From Apostichopus japonicus (Eukaryota; Echinodermata; Holothuroidea; Aspidochirotida; Stichopodidae): a DNA stretch of 64,000 nt. Below are positions 11,401 to 23,630 of this stretch, piece after piece. Each line of letters starts with the position of its first letter. Positions within the stretch are counted from its first letter, which is position 1. The notes under the pieces are model-generated. The model was not told the DNA's origin. It worked only from the letters and a program-made list of their open reading frames with translations, and searched no databases. A program made the position numbers and the translations under genes. The stretch lies in NCBI RefSeq assembly GCF_037975245.1, contig NC_092561.1, forward strand, positions 6,573,501 to 6,637,500, read 5' to 3'.

Positions 11401-13795
11401 CGCAAGTGGACATGAATATAGGCTAATTTCAAGCACATTTCCATACCTGCAATATACTGGAATGAACTAAAAATTTAATTCCAATCACGTAAAATTACAA
11501 CCATTTTAATAACATCTCAATTTACATTTCGATTAACATGAAATACCGAATTTATTGAAAACAAAATTGCAACAGATGTTAAGATATTATTTACTAACCT
11601 AGTCAACATAAAAAGCAGAGGGAAATTTGGTCACGATGATTACAAACTGAATAAAAAATGACACGTTCCCTTTAAAAAGACGGACCACTACTTCAGCGGC
11701 GCCTGATATGAATTCATGTAGAGCGAAGATCATACCTTGCCAATCAATCTGAGTTTGTTCTTAATAAATCAAATCAAATCAAGGGTAAAAATTCTACAGT
11801 GAAGTTGATTTAAATAACATGGATTTAACCTAATGGAAAATTTCCCACATCCTCTTCAGGTGGTGGTTTAGTATTTTTCAAAATGTTGAACTAAGCAATA
11901 GTTAATTTGTAGGTTTTCGATCACTGTTCCCGTGAAAAGGACTGACGCCGGAGCAGAGGTGTGAGGAGGAGCGAGGGGGGGGGGGATAGTGGGAAAGGAG
12001 AGGGGATGAGACTGGATTTAATTACCAGTGATTTTCCTGTTTCGATTCGAGCCTTTGACTCCACTCCCTCTATTATGTCTATATGGGGAAACCTTTCGCA
12101 AACATTTTCGAATCAGTTCAGTTTTGACATTTTCAAGAACTAGACTCATTTGTGTTACAAAAGTGCTAGATGAAGTTCACTGAAAGAACACCACCCTTCA
12201 AATATTTAGCCACCCCGGGGTGGGAATGTAGGAAGGGGAGGGAATTACCAAAAGGGGATGTCATCCCCGACAGGAAGATCACTGTTTAAAGGTATAAACT
12301 TAATGGGATACGGTAACTATCTTGGTCAATACTGTTGTGCATATAATTATTATTGCTTTCTTTCTCTCATGAAGGTAAGATGTATATGGAATTATCTTGT
12401 ACACGTTCGCTCTGTTAATTAATTTAAGTTGTGGAAAGAGTCAGAAACCGATCCGCTTGGATTACTACTTTGTTCGAAAATCCTTGATAAATCGAACAGT
12501 TTGTCAGGCTTTCAGTATGCCATGTACATTTGCACAAGTCGTCCTAGATGAGGGTTGAAACAGTAACGTACGCATAATTGTAAAGACGGGGGATTCTAAA
12601 TCACCCACACTCCCTTCCCACCAACCCCTATCCTCCCCCCAACTTATTTTGGTATTCATGGAATGGTGTCCTGAGCGACAAGAAGTGGTTTGTTTCAACC
12701 CTGACTGAATGTACAAAATGTACAGACTGAAGGTTTTTCCTTCGACTGACGATGGACGCGCCCCCACCCCTCACCCCCCCCCCACCCACATTACTCACGC
12801 CATTGGCAGGGAGTTGGGTAAAGGTTTCCACACAATTATATGACAAAACAATTAATATGTTTCCAAACAATTATATGACAAAACGAACGCCTCAGATGGC
12901 TTCAAATGTTCTGTGCGTAAGAAAAATTTCAAAGTGCAATTACACTAATAGTAAAGTATACAAATAGCAAAAACGGTTGAATCGCAACTAATTCTTTCTG
13001 TTAATTAAGACATAAATTGGTATATATAATGGTTGTTTGATTGATTGATTGTTTGTTTGTTTCTGTTGTTGTTGTTGATCCCTTAATTCACAGAAATAAA
13101 AACCAACTGAAAACAGAACAACTGTTTAGTTGTTAATACAAAAAAACATAAAACACCCAAGAACAAACACTATAATTGATGCACACAATAAGACTAAACT
13201 CGATCAGTATCTGGAATGTACTTTCGTCTGGGTCATCCATCCATTAGCGGGAACCCCTGTGTAGCCCACTCTCGTGATGCCTTGAACCGCAACAAGAGAC
13301 GGTGGTGAACTCGGATATAGCCGGAGGGGTTATTAGAGGATTTGTTTACACCCTTTATACACCACTGACTCTGAAGTACGTTATATGGGTTAACCAGTAG
13401 TAGTAACAGAGAAAGAGGGTCATATCTAACTGAAATTACATGGAGAACGGACAATAAACGATTATTTGCTGAAATATTATTTCAAAAATGCACATTTTAA
13501 CTTCTCAAGATAATTTGATCCATTGTTGCCAAAACTTGAATTTAGTCAATAAGGTCAAAAGGTGAATAGGTACAAAACATTGTGGAAGAAATACATCTGA
13601 GAGAGAGACTCTCTGTACGATTTAATAACTAAAGTTTCATTTTTTGTATTAATTTTTTTATTTTGTAGTTTTCGTACCGATAGATAAAATTAGTATAAAG
13701 ATAATATACTCTTATAGCTTATTCTACCAGCCTAGCTTATATTCTGCCTAAATATTGGGCAGTTAATGGTGTTTGTTTGTGTTTTAATGTGCGAT
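11401..13795. other. Non-coding stretch, no gene seen
   Basis: Contains G runs (11975-11985) and C-rich stretches around 12600-12790. Two short frames at 12504-12870 (-) and 12752-12967 (+) are proline- or glycine-rich products of those homopolymers. No exon is recognisable. Confidence 0.45.
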
Positions 13796-14205
13796 CACCC
13801 GATACTCATAGCTAGTACAGTAACTACTGTTCATGTTCCACAACCGTGCATCAGTAACTACTGCGCCGTGTTCGCAACACGGTAACATGTGTTACAGTTG
13901 GTACAGTAATTACTGGAAAGCTGTTACACGTTGAACTACGAGTCCGACAGGTGACAATTTGCAGTAATTTAAAAAAAATCATATTTTTTTTAAATTTTTA
14001 AATTTTTTAAATTTTAAACTTTAAAAATTAAATTTTTAATTTTTAAAATTTTTAAAATTTGCAGTAAGAAAACACTTGCAGTAATAACTGTGCCACCTGG
14101 AACACATGTTACCGTGTTACGAACACAGCGCAGTAGTTACTGATGCACGGTTGTGGAACATGAACAGTAGTTACTGTACTAGCTATGAGTATCGGCTGGT
14201 GCGAT
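13789..14205. mobile_element. 403-bp foldback (MITE-like) element with 7-bp target duplication
   Basis: The element spans 13796-14198 and is flanked on both sides by GTGCGAT (13789-13795 and 14199-14205). The arms, about 100 bp each, are near-perfect inverted repeats beginning CACCCGATACTC on the left and complementary to CAGCCGATACTC on the right. They contain internal words such as CAGTAACTACTG and CCACAACCGTGCATC. The core (about 13968-14060) is a run of A/T palindromes. No transposase is encoded, so it is non-autonomous. Terminal CA/TG and a 7-8 bp duplication fit an hAT-like origin, but the superfamily is not certain. Confidence 0.85.
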
Positions 14206-16604
14206 TGTGATTTTGTTTTTTATTCTGCAAGGGCGATCGAGATTTGTTTGTGAAGGCTCGCGATCTCTGGTTGCTTGTGTCATCGTCCCAATAACACATA
14301 CGGATACATATGTGAAGTTGGGCGCACTGTACTACTATAACTATAGCTAGTTGATTTGTAAACAACCATCTTGACCCATTCCGCGATTTCGTTCCACTTA
14401 CGTTGATCCCACCTCCTTTTCTCAAATGTGGACCTACCCGAGGTCAGCTTTATTACCTTCCCGAGGGACAACATGGGTCCGGACCCCCTCCCCCCTCTCC
14501 ACCCCTTGCTTCCTCAAATGCGAACAACACACTCGAGGCAGGTTTAACAGGGACACGCGCAACTATGTCAACAGTCCTGACAAGACGGTGGGGGGGGGGT
14601 CACGCCCGGCGCCCGTGTTCAATTAGGGGAAATATGAAGGGTGCCTGGGAAAATCTGTATAGAAAGTGTTTGCTGATTCTCTTTATACAAACCCGGTAAA
14701 AAAAAAGGGCCAGCTACATGGCACCAGTTGACCCTGGGTCCGGCGTGGCCGGGTAACGCCTGTTACTATACAAGACGAAAACGGACACGGAACCATTGTC
14801 TCACCATTAACAATGGTTCTTCGGGCCTTTATCGTCTGCCTATGCTTTAAAGGCTACGCGTTTATCAAATGTGAACCAACTATAGACAGCCTATATCAAC
14901 CTGCCATTGTATTATATAGCAGCAAATGTAAGCCTACGCTTTACCTTGACCAAATATCAATTATATATATGATGGACATATTTGCTCAGACGATGGACAT
15001 TTATATATATATATATATATATATTTAGAAAATATCATCAAATTTAATCGTTTTTTTTTTCTCGCTCCTATTATATATATGTCATAAAAGTCAACCTATA
15101 CTGTCTCATAACTGGCCACAGTTTTTGGTTTTAAAACTTCATGGAACAACGACACCCGTATCACTTTCTCTGAACGCCTCCCTATGTACCTTCCCTTGAC
15201 CTCCATCGGTATGATCAGTGGCCTCCTGATTTTGAATTCTTTGCATCACTAATAATCAACATGGGACCGATTTCAAGAATCTACCGGGTCACTTTGATTA
15301 TCCGTAAATTTCTCCATCGAGAGGAAACCGACATTTGTTGACTTATATGAAAGAGAAGAAAAAAAGTTAAGAAAAAGAAAAGGCTTCGATCTCTTGAGCT
15401 AAATCGAGGTTGCTTATAGGTGATTGCCCTCGTACCCAAATTTAATTTAAGTGTCTCTCCCCCTTTTTTTGATTATCATTCTTATGCAAAACAAAACATT
15501 TCTGAACGGTGCGGTCAGAAATAGAAAATCATAAAATAGATGGATAGATAAATTGTAATCAATAATTTGACAGTCATGGGAGTGAAAAAAGGGAACGTTC
15601 TTGTTTGTGGGGGTCGCTTAGTGTTGTTAAATCTGGTTGTATTGGCTGTGTCAGAAATTTTCACAAAATGTGAGAATGATTATAAAATAAAATTGAAATT
15701 GAAAAAAAAGGATGGGTCCAAAAGTTTCAACACAGGGAGAAAAAGAAAGGAGACTTTTGTTCGAGGCGATGGAAAACAATATCGCGAAATAATAATCAAG
15801 CTTGTATTCCAAATTAGATTGCACAATAAAAAATAGGCAATTGGATATCGTTAAACTTCCAAATTGGTTAAATTGGAAAATAAATTAAATTTCTAAGAAA
15901 AAGATGAACCGACGAAAATAAAACACGTAGGCCTAGTAATTGTCGAAATATACGAATATCTGCCACTCGTAGATGTGCGGTTTCCGGTTCATCGGTTACT
16001 GGTGGGTGACCTGTTTCTGACCTACTTTTTTTCTGCACCAGAAAACCCATGGAATCTTATAAGACCATATACATCCTCTTTTCCAGAACTATGCCATATT
16101 CTGCCGTTCAGGCAGCAGACTTCGCATGCCACGGTCTAAGCATAGCAGATTCAGGTTTTCTTTTTTACCCAATTCTGTTTCTCTCTTCAACCTGAGGGTT
16201 GTTAGATAGGTTTCATTTGTTTTATAGTCTTGTTTGTTTGTTTTTGTTATATGTATATATATGTATATATGTGTATATTTTTCTCACATGTATGGATATT
16301 GTTGCTGTTGATATTTTTACCTTTTCATTCAACTTCTCTGTGTTTTGTTTATACTAATATTTAACTGTATTCTGTATGTAACTTTAAAACTTTGATTTTT
16401 AATGTGTTTTGCTGCAGGGCGACAAATTTCCATATCTTATGGACGAAATAAATCTCTATCTATCTATCTACTTTTCATGTACATGTGAGACACGACTTCT
16501 GTACTGTACATCAATATGGGAAGCGAAATGGGTAAATATGACGTTAACTGACGTCCAAGTCCGCAATGTGACTTGCAAACATTCTAAATGATGTCGCTAT
16601 GAAC
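14206..16604. other. Non-coding stretch with C/G-rich patches
   Basis: 14400-14770 is richer in GC, with G9-10 and C runs; its short frames are compositional. 15002-15025 is (TA)n. No exon or RNA gene is recognised. Confidence 0.45.
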
Positions 16605-17090
16605 AATTCAGTTGAACTGTTGATATCGACAGATGCCTTAGCGATATCATCAAGTCAAATGCAGATATCACTAATTCATTTCGTGATATCAACAATTCCA
16701 GCCGAGAAGACCAGAATAGATGATATCAGCAATTGTTTGTTGATATCAGCAATTGTCAGTTGATACTCAGCAAGTGCATCATGGTATCATCAAAATAATT
16801 TGCTGATATCATCAAAGCAGTTGTAGATATGGACAATTATTTATTGATACCACTTATTAATTGCCGATATCTGCTATGAATTGGTGAAATCACCAGTTGA
16901 ACTATTGATACCAGCTATTCATTGGCTAAATGATATCACTAATTCATTTGATGATATCAACAAATAATGGCTGATATAACCAAATAATGGTTGATTAAAC
17001 CAAATGTCTATTTTGCAATATAAATCAACAGTTGATATCATTATTTGATGATATCAACAATTAACTGCTGATATCGCCAATTCACGAATA
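16605..17090. repeat. GATATC-rich degenerate repeat domain
   Basis: About 480 bp of irregularly spaced words of the form TGATATCA(A/G)CAATT in both orientations (for example near 16620, 16690, 16720, 16740, 16800, 16940 and 17050). The word is itself nearly palindromic. Spacing is commonly about 20-30 bp but not fixed. This is a clustered short interspersed motif rather than a clean tandem array. Confidence 0.75.
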
Positions 17091-17099
17091 AAAAATAAA

Positions 17100-19520
17100 A
17101 ACGGCGTGCCATGCTTGCCCTCGACAAAGCTAAGCGTTCCATAAAAACTCCCTGGTTACAGTCAGATCTACATTAATTAATACACAAACCGTATAACAGA
17201 TAGAGAACGCACGGAAGTGGTAATTGGCAGTGTTGGGAATGTAGTTGAAACAAAAAAACACTGAAGCAAAATAAAAACAGTTTGTGAATTTGCGAAGACT
17301 TCATCGTAACTTAGCCATCTGTCACAATGTTTTTTCGACAAGTAAAAGAAAACTATGAAGAATTGTGACGTCATAGAGCCAAGGGAGCACTTTAGAGGCA
17401 GAGAGGCATTCAAGCTGAAATGTGTGGCGGGAACGACTTATTCAACTCCGCGCCCTGGAGACACGCTGAAGGATGGCGTAAACTTCCTCTGACCTGCATG
17501 CGTGCGTTTAAAAGTGTTGATAGTAAAGATATTACATGATCCATATGGAGTGATTTACTTATAAAATGTTTAACGAATCGGAACAACAATTAGTATGCTT
17601 CTAAATGCATTACTCGAATAATTTATTCATCTTCAATAAAAAAGAAAAAAAGACGTAAGACGTCGGCTTGGCAGACGAACTGTGACGTCACCAGAATGTA
17701 TCATTTTTGAGGGTTGGGTTGGTTCAATGCATTAAGATGAATGTACATTGATCTTTATCAATGCCGGATTTTACGGGGGACCACAGCACCCCCCCCCCTC
17801 TCCCCCGCATATTTAAGAGCCCTCGCTTATTTCGAAATTAAAAAAAATCGTCGTTCTACAGAAATGGCCGATGTGATACCACAGCGAAAGTCTCAGCGAG
17901 ATCTGAATACCTGAGATGAGTTTCCGTGAAATTCAATTACACTACAGAGAAATACCTTACACAGTGCCGCTACAGGGAAACAGAACATGTACAGTTACAA
18001 CACTGCATGTTATACCTAGCACCAAGCCTTGCTTGTGCGGTGATCACGTTTGTGAAATTGGTGTATCTCTAACGGTTATTGGAACATAGGCCTATTGTTT
18101 AGTGTAGTAATGTTTGTATTATGAATAGTTTAATTCTGAAAGGGTCTTCTCAATCGCCCGGCCCAGGGGCCCGGGCCACAAGGCTTAATCAGGTTGTAAA
18201 CCAACCCTAGACCTACTACAGCTATTATCCATTTGTCAGAACACTCCCCTTATAGACTGGTTACATGCCCATGGATTTCAATACGGAACTAAAATTAGTT
18301 GAGACTAACGTGCATCCTAACGTTAGACATGACTTACACTTTTCACAGCCTAGTCTAATTACCATATAAAGATAAGGACGAAAGGTGTTGACATCAGAAA
18401 TGATTATTATCGTTGCTGCATGATCGATTCTACTTTCTTATGAAAAGTATGAAATGAAAACAATTTATTATATAGGACGGACGGTTACGCACCAATGATG
18501 AAAAAAGATATGAGCCATTAGGGAAATACACAAAAAAGTTGTAAGTTTTTTTTTACACTATCTCTTTCACACTCACACACACCAAAAAAAGGTCTCTTAG
18601 CAAGCCAAAACAGAACGTGAGGGAGGACACTTTCTACAGAGCCATAAACAAAACAATATCATTACACTTTAACCCTTTTGCATTTTTCGATTCAGCGTCC
18701 CTGTGAAAATAGGAACAAGTTGCGAAATGGCGCCGGTGTAGTTAATGGAGTCTGGCAAAGTACTTGGTAACGTCTGCGATCCTAACACCCATGGGGACAC
18801 TAAAGCCCAATAAAACACAGGGTTACATCCAGTATGAATCGCTAAGCGATTGTACAAGTGCTCCGATTGGTTCAAGAAATCCTGTCGTAAGAAAATATAT
18901 AAGTCACGTTCTGTCTCTCTCTCTTTCAATACTATATATATCCGTGGAAAAGGAAAACTTTTGTTTCTGAAACCCATGGGGGAGGGTGGGGAATAAAGTT
19001 TATGTGCAAGGAACTTCCGATTTTAATTGATTGAGAAAAAAAGAAACATTTTCTCTGTCTTGTAGGAAGTGTTTTTTTTTTCTTCTTCATATTTTCCATA
19101 TTCAGTAAAAGATTTAAAGATTTCAGATTAAAAGGTAGTTACTTTAAATTGTTTTCAACTTTTGAACAGCATATGTATACCATGCCAAAGGCTCTGATCA
19201 TTTAAGTCATTTTCAGACATCAAGAAATGCGATAGTTTTTTTTTTCCCTAAGCTGTTTTAAGACGAAATGTAAAAAAAAATAGATGCTGTGTGGTAGATA
19301 AACCGAAATTCGCACAGATATTGACGTAAAAAGTGGAAAATTTAAAAACCAATTTCTCAACTTGGTTTTCATATGTGATAAATACTTTCAAGTAAAAGTG
19401 TCTGGCGACGAATTGTTACGAATCGTATCGAATTATTTTATCATTTACTAATCTGCTACCTTAAAGGGATATACCTATGCCATACACACATATCTCTATA
19501 GGAGAGAAATATTAATATTA
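17100..19520. other. Non-coding stretch, no gene seen
   Basis: Two TGACGTCA palindromes (17366-17373, 17683-17690) and a C run near 17790. 18660-18980 is open on the minus strand for 102 codons with no recognisable domain and overlaps a + strand frame. Confidence 0.45.
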
Positions 19521-19527
19521 TCATATC

Positions 19528-19842
19528 GGTGCTGTGGCCGAGTGGATAAAGGCGGTGGCATTTGAAGCCAATGAGGCTTAGCAATCGGCAGGTTCCGGGT
19601 TCGATTCCCGACCGGGTCTTAGTAAGGTGGGAGTTTCTTCCCAAGAACAAACTACAGTTTTCCCATCTGAAATTACTTTCTTAAATTGAAAAGATTCCAA
19701 ATTTGAGTTCAAATGTTGAATTGGAGCCACCCGACGTGTAAGTTGTAATCCATAAGCCCTTGCGGGTTTCTCCCACTATTGTGGTCGCTTTTAAGCGTCG
19801 TAAAAATAACTGATTATTATTATAATCATTATCATTATCATA
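19528..19842 (+). mobile_element. tRNA-derived SINE
   Basis: The head resembles a class II tRNA (serine/leucine-like). Box A (TGGCCGAGTGG, 19535-19545) and box B (GGTTCGATTCC, 19598-19608) together make an internal RNA polymerase III promoter. A ~200-bp body follows, ending in an (ATT/ATC)n tail at about 19812-19842. The tail and body identify it as a SINE rather than a functional tRNA gene. Confidence 0.85.
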
Positions 19843-20128
19843 TACACTGCTAGTTGGAAAATTCCATCTCCATATCTTTCGAGTTCCTTATTCGAGATAT
19901 GGTTCATTGGATGTAACCTATTTCGACTGGTTAAACCCTTGTTTCTTCCAGGGAATTGATCACAGTAAGTGGTCTTTGATACCCATCACAGTAAATATTC
20001 TCTCAAAAGCTTTACTTTCCTATTATTCATTTTCTTGCCGATTTCTCCTTGAAATGAGGTACCTGGCAATGTTCTCTGTAAATATGTTTTGAGAGTTTCA
20101 TGAAATTCATCATCACTTTTTTTTTGTA

Positions 20129-20192
20129 AAAATATTATTTTTCTCTATGAATTAAATATTATTTTTCTCTATGAATTAAATATTATTTTTAA
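20129..20192. repeat. 24-bp tandem repeat, 2.5 copies
   Basis: AATATTATTTTTCTCTATGA recurs at 20131 and 20155 with a truncated third copy at 20179, immediately left of a dispersed repeat. Confidence 0.8.
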
Positions 20193-20204
20193 AAAAAATT
20201 TTCA

Positions 20205-20400
20205 ACTGAATAACCGTGATGACGTCATGATGTTGCCAGATGCATAATACACAAACTATAACGAAATTTGAAAAACGTTCCTATCTTCTCCCAACGAAAT
20301 GCTTTAGGAGAATGTCGGTTTGACCATAAAAAGATGCAGTTCTGCTATAGCTATCAACACCGGAATATCCCTTTCAAGATTTATTCTTCGTGAAGAGATT
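20205..20400 (+). repeat. Dispersed repeat family, copy A
   Basis: Shares an ordered series of blocks with 42810-43010: GATGACGTCAT, GTTGCCAGATGCAT, CTATCTTC/CATATCTTC, GGTTTGACC and AATATCCCT, separated by diverged sequence of similar length. Transposition or duplication of an unnamed element is the simplest explanation. No coding capacity is seen. Confidence 0.6.
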
Positions 20401-20472
20401 CGTTTGTGTTACAATCACAATATATCATATAACTCCATTGCATGACATTAAAAGAATAGTCCATGTACAAAG

Positions 20473-20903
20473 GTCTGTTTGATATGTTACAGAGGAACAT
20501 AATCTAAGTATTCTAGTGATATTTGCATTCAATTCCTATTTACCATTTTTGAGATATTAACAGTTAATTGAAGTTATCTGATATTCTACCAAAAGTGAAC
20601 TTGAAGCAAACATGTGTGATGTCATAGTGTGAAGGCTATAAAATACCAATACCTATGGTACATTCACATTTTGGGTGCATCCAATTGTGGAGTATAAAAT
20701 TAGACTTAAATTTGAGAGGAAACCTAAACATTCTTTATCACTGTGCAACAATGACGTCTCACCTGTTTGCTCCAAGTTCACTTTTGGTACGAAAGGTTTC
20801 AACTTCAACTGTCAACATCTCAAAAAAGGTACATATATGAAATAAATGCAAATTTCACCAGTATGCTTAGATTATGTTCCTCTTTAACATGAAAATCAAG
20901 TCT
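20473..20903. mobile_element. ~430-bp foldback element
   Basis: Long imperfect inverted repeat. The left arm (about 20473-20625) carries AGAGGAACATAATCTAAG, then TTTGAGATATTAACAGTT and CCAAAAGTGAACTTG. The right arm (about 20750-20903) carries the complements in reverse order. Arms are about 130-150 bp with roughly 75-85% identity by eye, and the loop holds no gene. The exact ends and any target duplication were not resolved. Confidence 0.75.
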
Positions 20904-23140
20904 CTAGCTTGCAAACCCTATAGGAACGTACCCACAAAAATGATCTAGATTTATGCAAGCAGACTGAAGTCGCTAATTTTCGCGGAAGTAATCACTCACT
21001 TTGCGTCGCCGATGACAAGTGTTCGATTCATGTCTAATTTCCTTCTAATTAAGAAGACAAATTAAGTACTTAGCCTTCTTCGGTTGTGTCTATATCAATT
21101 CTCAAAATAGCAAAAAAATTAGGTAAAATTAATCGTGATGTTGTAATCACTATATATATATATATATATATTTACTGTATATGCTATCCTATCATAAGTA
21201 ATGCATGCATTTATATTATGCTAAATTCTTAACATTATAGGCCTTGAACTTACTATAGGTTTCTTTCTTCCGAATCCTGTCATCAATTTCACAAGGATAA
21301 CATTAACAGAATTAGACAGTGGCTTAACCAACCTTTCTATCTTGGGTTAAAGTGGGGGGGGGGGGGTATTTGTACAGGGCGTAGACCTAAGCATATTTTA
21401 CAAAAGCTTATAACATTTCTAGAAGATATATACGTTTCGAAAAGCTTTTATCTATGTCCAGAGTGGGTTAAAAGCAGACGTGATCAGTACTTTCAATTTT
21501 GCAACTTAATCCAATAATCTCTTGTTCACAATGTTATTATATTTGTTTTATTTCTATTGTACGACACAAAAGTGCCAAAAATGTTATCGAAGCTATTACA
21601 ATTATTACAACGTTTATCGTCAACGTGTTGTCTGTCCGTCTTCAAAAAAGATCCAATAACTTTTTTATTTCTTTAATCTTTATTATTACATGGCAAAAGC
21701 TTGTTGGTTCAATTCCATACGAATATTATGCTCAAGTTGAACTATGCCCTTAAGACTTACTCGTCACCCACGCCCCCACAGGGGTCTTGCTCTCTGCGTG
21801 TTCCCGTCAATGGTAATTAATTTCACAGTTCTTTTTCGTATCAAAACCTAAGAGAAGACACACAAGAAGCTGGACTCGCAATGTTTCAAGATTATGGTGA
21901 AGACGAAGAGGGTCTTAATTAGGCCCATACAGTCAAAAAACAACAAAACAATTGAATAACGATTTACCTTTAAGAACAAACATGCGTAGTATACCATCCA
22001 TACACGGACCTACGCTTAATCATACTTACCTGCATTGGTCACCGTCGTGTTTCTCGGATTGCATAGTTGAAACCTGAAGCTCAGTTCTGTTTGATCAGAA
22101 AACGAGAAAAAAAGCATGAAAATTAGTCAGCTATATGAATACGTTTATTGTAGTAGCGACCGATATTTAAGTCAAAGACATACTATATATAAAAGACATG
22201 ACGTTGATGAACCTACGTGTACTTTCATATGAGCATCATCAGTATTTGGGTCTTTTTTCTTGGTTCTGCTATCGGCCCAAAACAAGCTTACAAAAAAATT
22301 GATAACTTGTTGTGGAACGCCACAAGGACCACAGTTAAAGTTACCAATGTGTATCTAGTATATATCATCATCTTTTAATGTTATATTATCATCGTGTACG
22401 TTGATATCATCATCGTTTGATTTCATGCTATCATCATCAGCTCTCCCATCATTTTGTGGTTCTGCTATCGCGCTTAATGGTCCCCAAATTTGATGATTCT
22501 GTGTGGAACGCCAACAGGAACACATGTAGGCTATCATAGTGTATGTTCATAGTATCGTGTTCTTACATATCAACACAATATAGCCTACTTTTATATTTTC
22601 TATAATCAATTGTGATCCTTTGGCGTTCCATATATTCCAAGCTTACAAAGTCTATAAGTGTAGCTCATTCCAGTATATACTCTGCATGGATGATGAGGAG
22701 ATTAGCCTATCGTGTTGCAGCCATACCTAAAGCTAGACTATCCAAACTGTAGGAGATATTTGAACCTAAGCTTACTCATTTACCCTGTGCATGGCAGCTT
22801 GTTTAAAGATTGAGAAGTAATTTTAATATTACACATTTCTTGTATGATCAGAAACATTAACCTTATAGATTCGTGTCGTATCGCAGCAACCTACAGGCTG
22901 AAGCTTCGTTATCGTGCATATTTAAATAGGCTGTCCTTTTTGGTATTTACTTATTCATCCACCTGTACAGATTAATTTGTTACAGAAACTCACTCTTGCA
23001 TCATTTGAAAGAAACCTTGCAGTTTTTGTGAAAGTAAACTGTCAGTGAGTAGCTTAAAACTTAATGACTATATCAGGACAACATAAACAGTCATTCGTTG
23101 AGTTCATATCCCTGTACCTCTAATAGCCCAGCTTGTTATA
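20904..23140. other. Non-coding stretch, no gene seen
   Basis: Includes (TA)n at about 21153-21171, a 12-base G run near 21354, and an ATC-rich simple repeat at 22365-22440. No exon, splice pair or RNA gene is convincing. Confidence 0.45.
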
Positions 23141-23442
23141 TGAGAGCGTTGTGTTCTAGTGGTTAAGGCAGTGAACTTGTGATCTAAGGCTTGCAGGTTC
23201 GATTCCTGGCCAGATCATTACGTTGTGTCCTTGGGCAAGGCACTTTATCTCCATTGCCTCTCTTCACCCAGGTGTATAAATGGGGGCCTGTGAGTTCAAC
23301 TGTCAGTAGGGCGCTACCACGTGGAGTGATTGTCTCTATGTTTGACAGGTTATAGTTGACCAGGGTAATATTTCTATGCACCTTGTGCAGCGTTATCGGT
23401 GGATATGTCTGCGTTTTATAAATCCTCAATATTATTATGATA
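23141..23442 (+). mobile_element. tRNA-derived SINE with conserved central block
   Basis: Box A-like TTCTAGTGGTTAAGG at about 23154-23168 and box B GGTTCGATTCC at 23196-23206 form the tRNA-like head. It is followed by TGTCCTTGGGCAAGGCACTT (about 23226-23245), a string typical of conserved central domains shared by SINEs of many animal phyla. The element ends in an ATTATT-like tail near 23430-23442. It is distinct from the SINE at 19528. Confidence 0.85.
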
Positions 23443-23608
23443 ATTCTGTCTACAAAGAAAGTAATCAAAAATCTAATAAGTAATATCTTTTTAAAGATGA
23501 TAACCCTATATGCTCACCCCCCCCCCACCCCACCACAAACTAAAGTATTATTTTAAATCATGAAAGGACACATTCCAAACTCTTTGTTTATAAACAATTT
23601 GCTTACAT

Positions 23609-23630
23609 TAATTAATTAATTAATTAAATG
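23609..23630. repeat. (TTAA)n microsatellite
   Basis: About five uninterrupted ATTA units. Confidence 0.8.

Noticed and set aside
19528-19620. Functional tRNA gene
   Set aside because: The tRNA-like head is fused to a SINE body and ATT-rich tail, and the acceptor stem does not pair convincingly.
23141-23215. Functional tRNA gene
   Set aside because: Same reason: internal promoter boxes are present, but the sequence continues into a conserved SINE body and tail.
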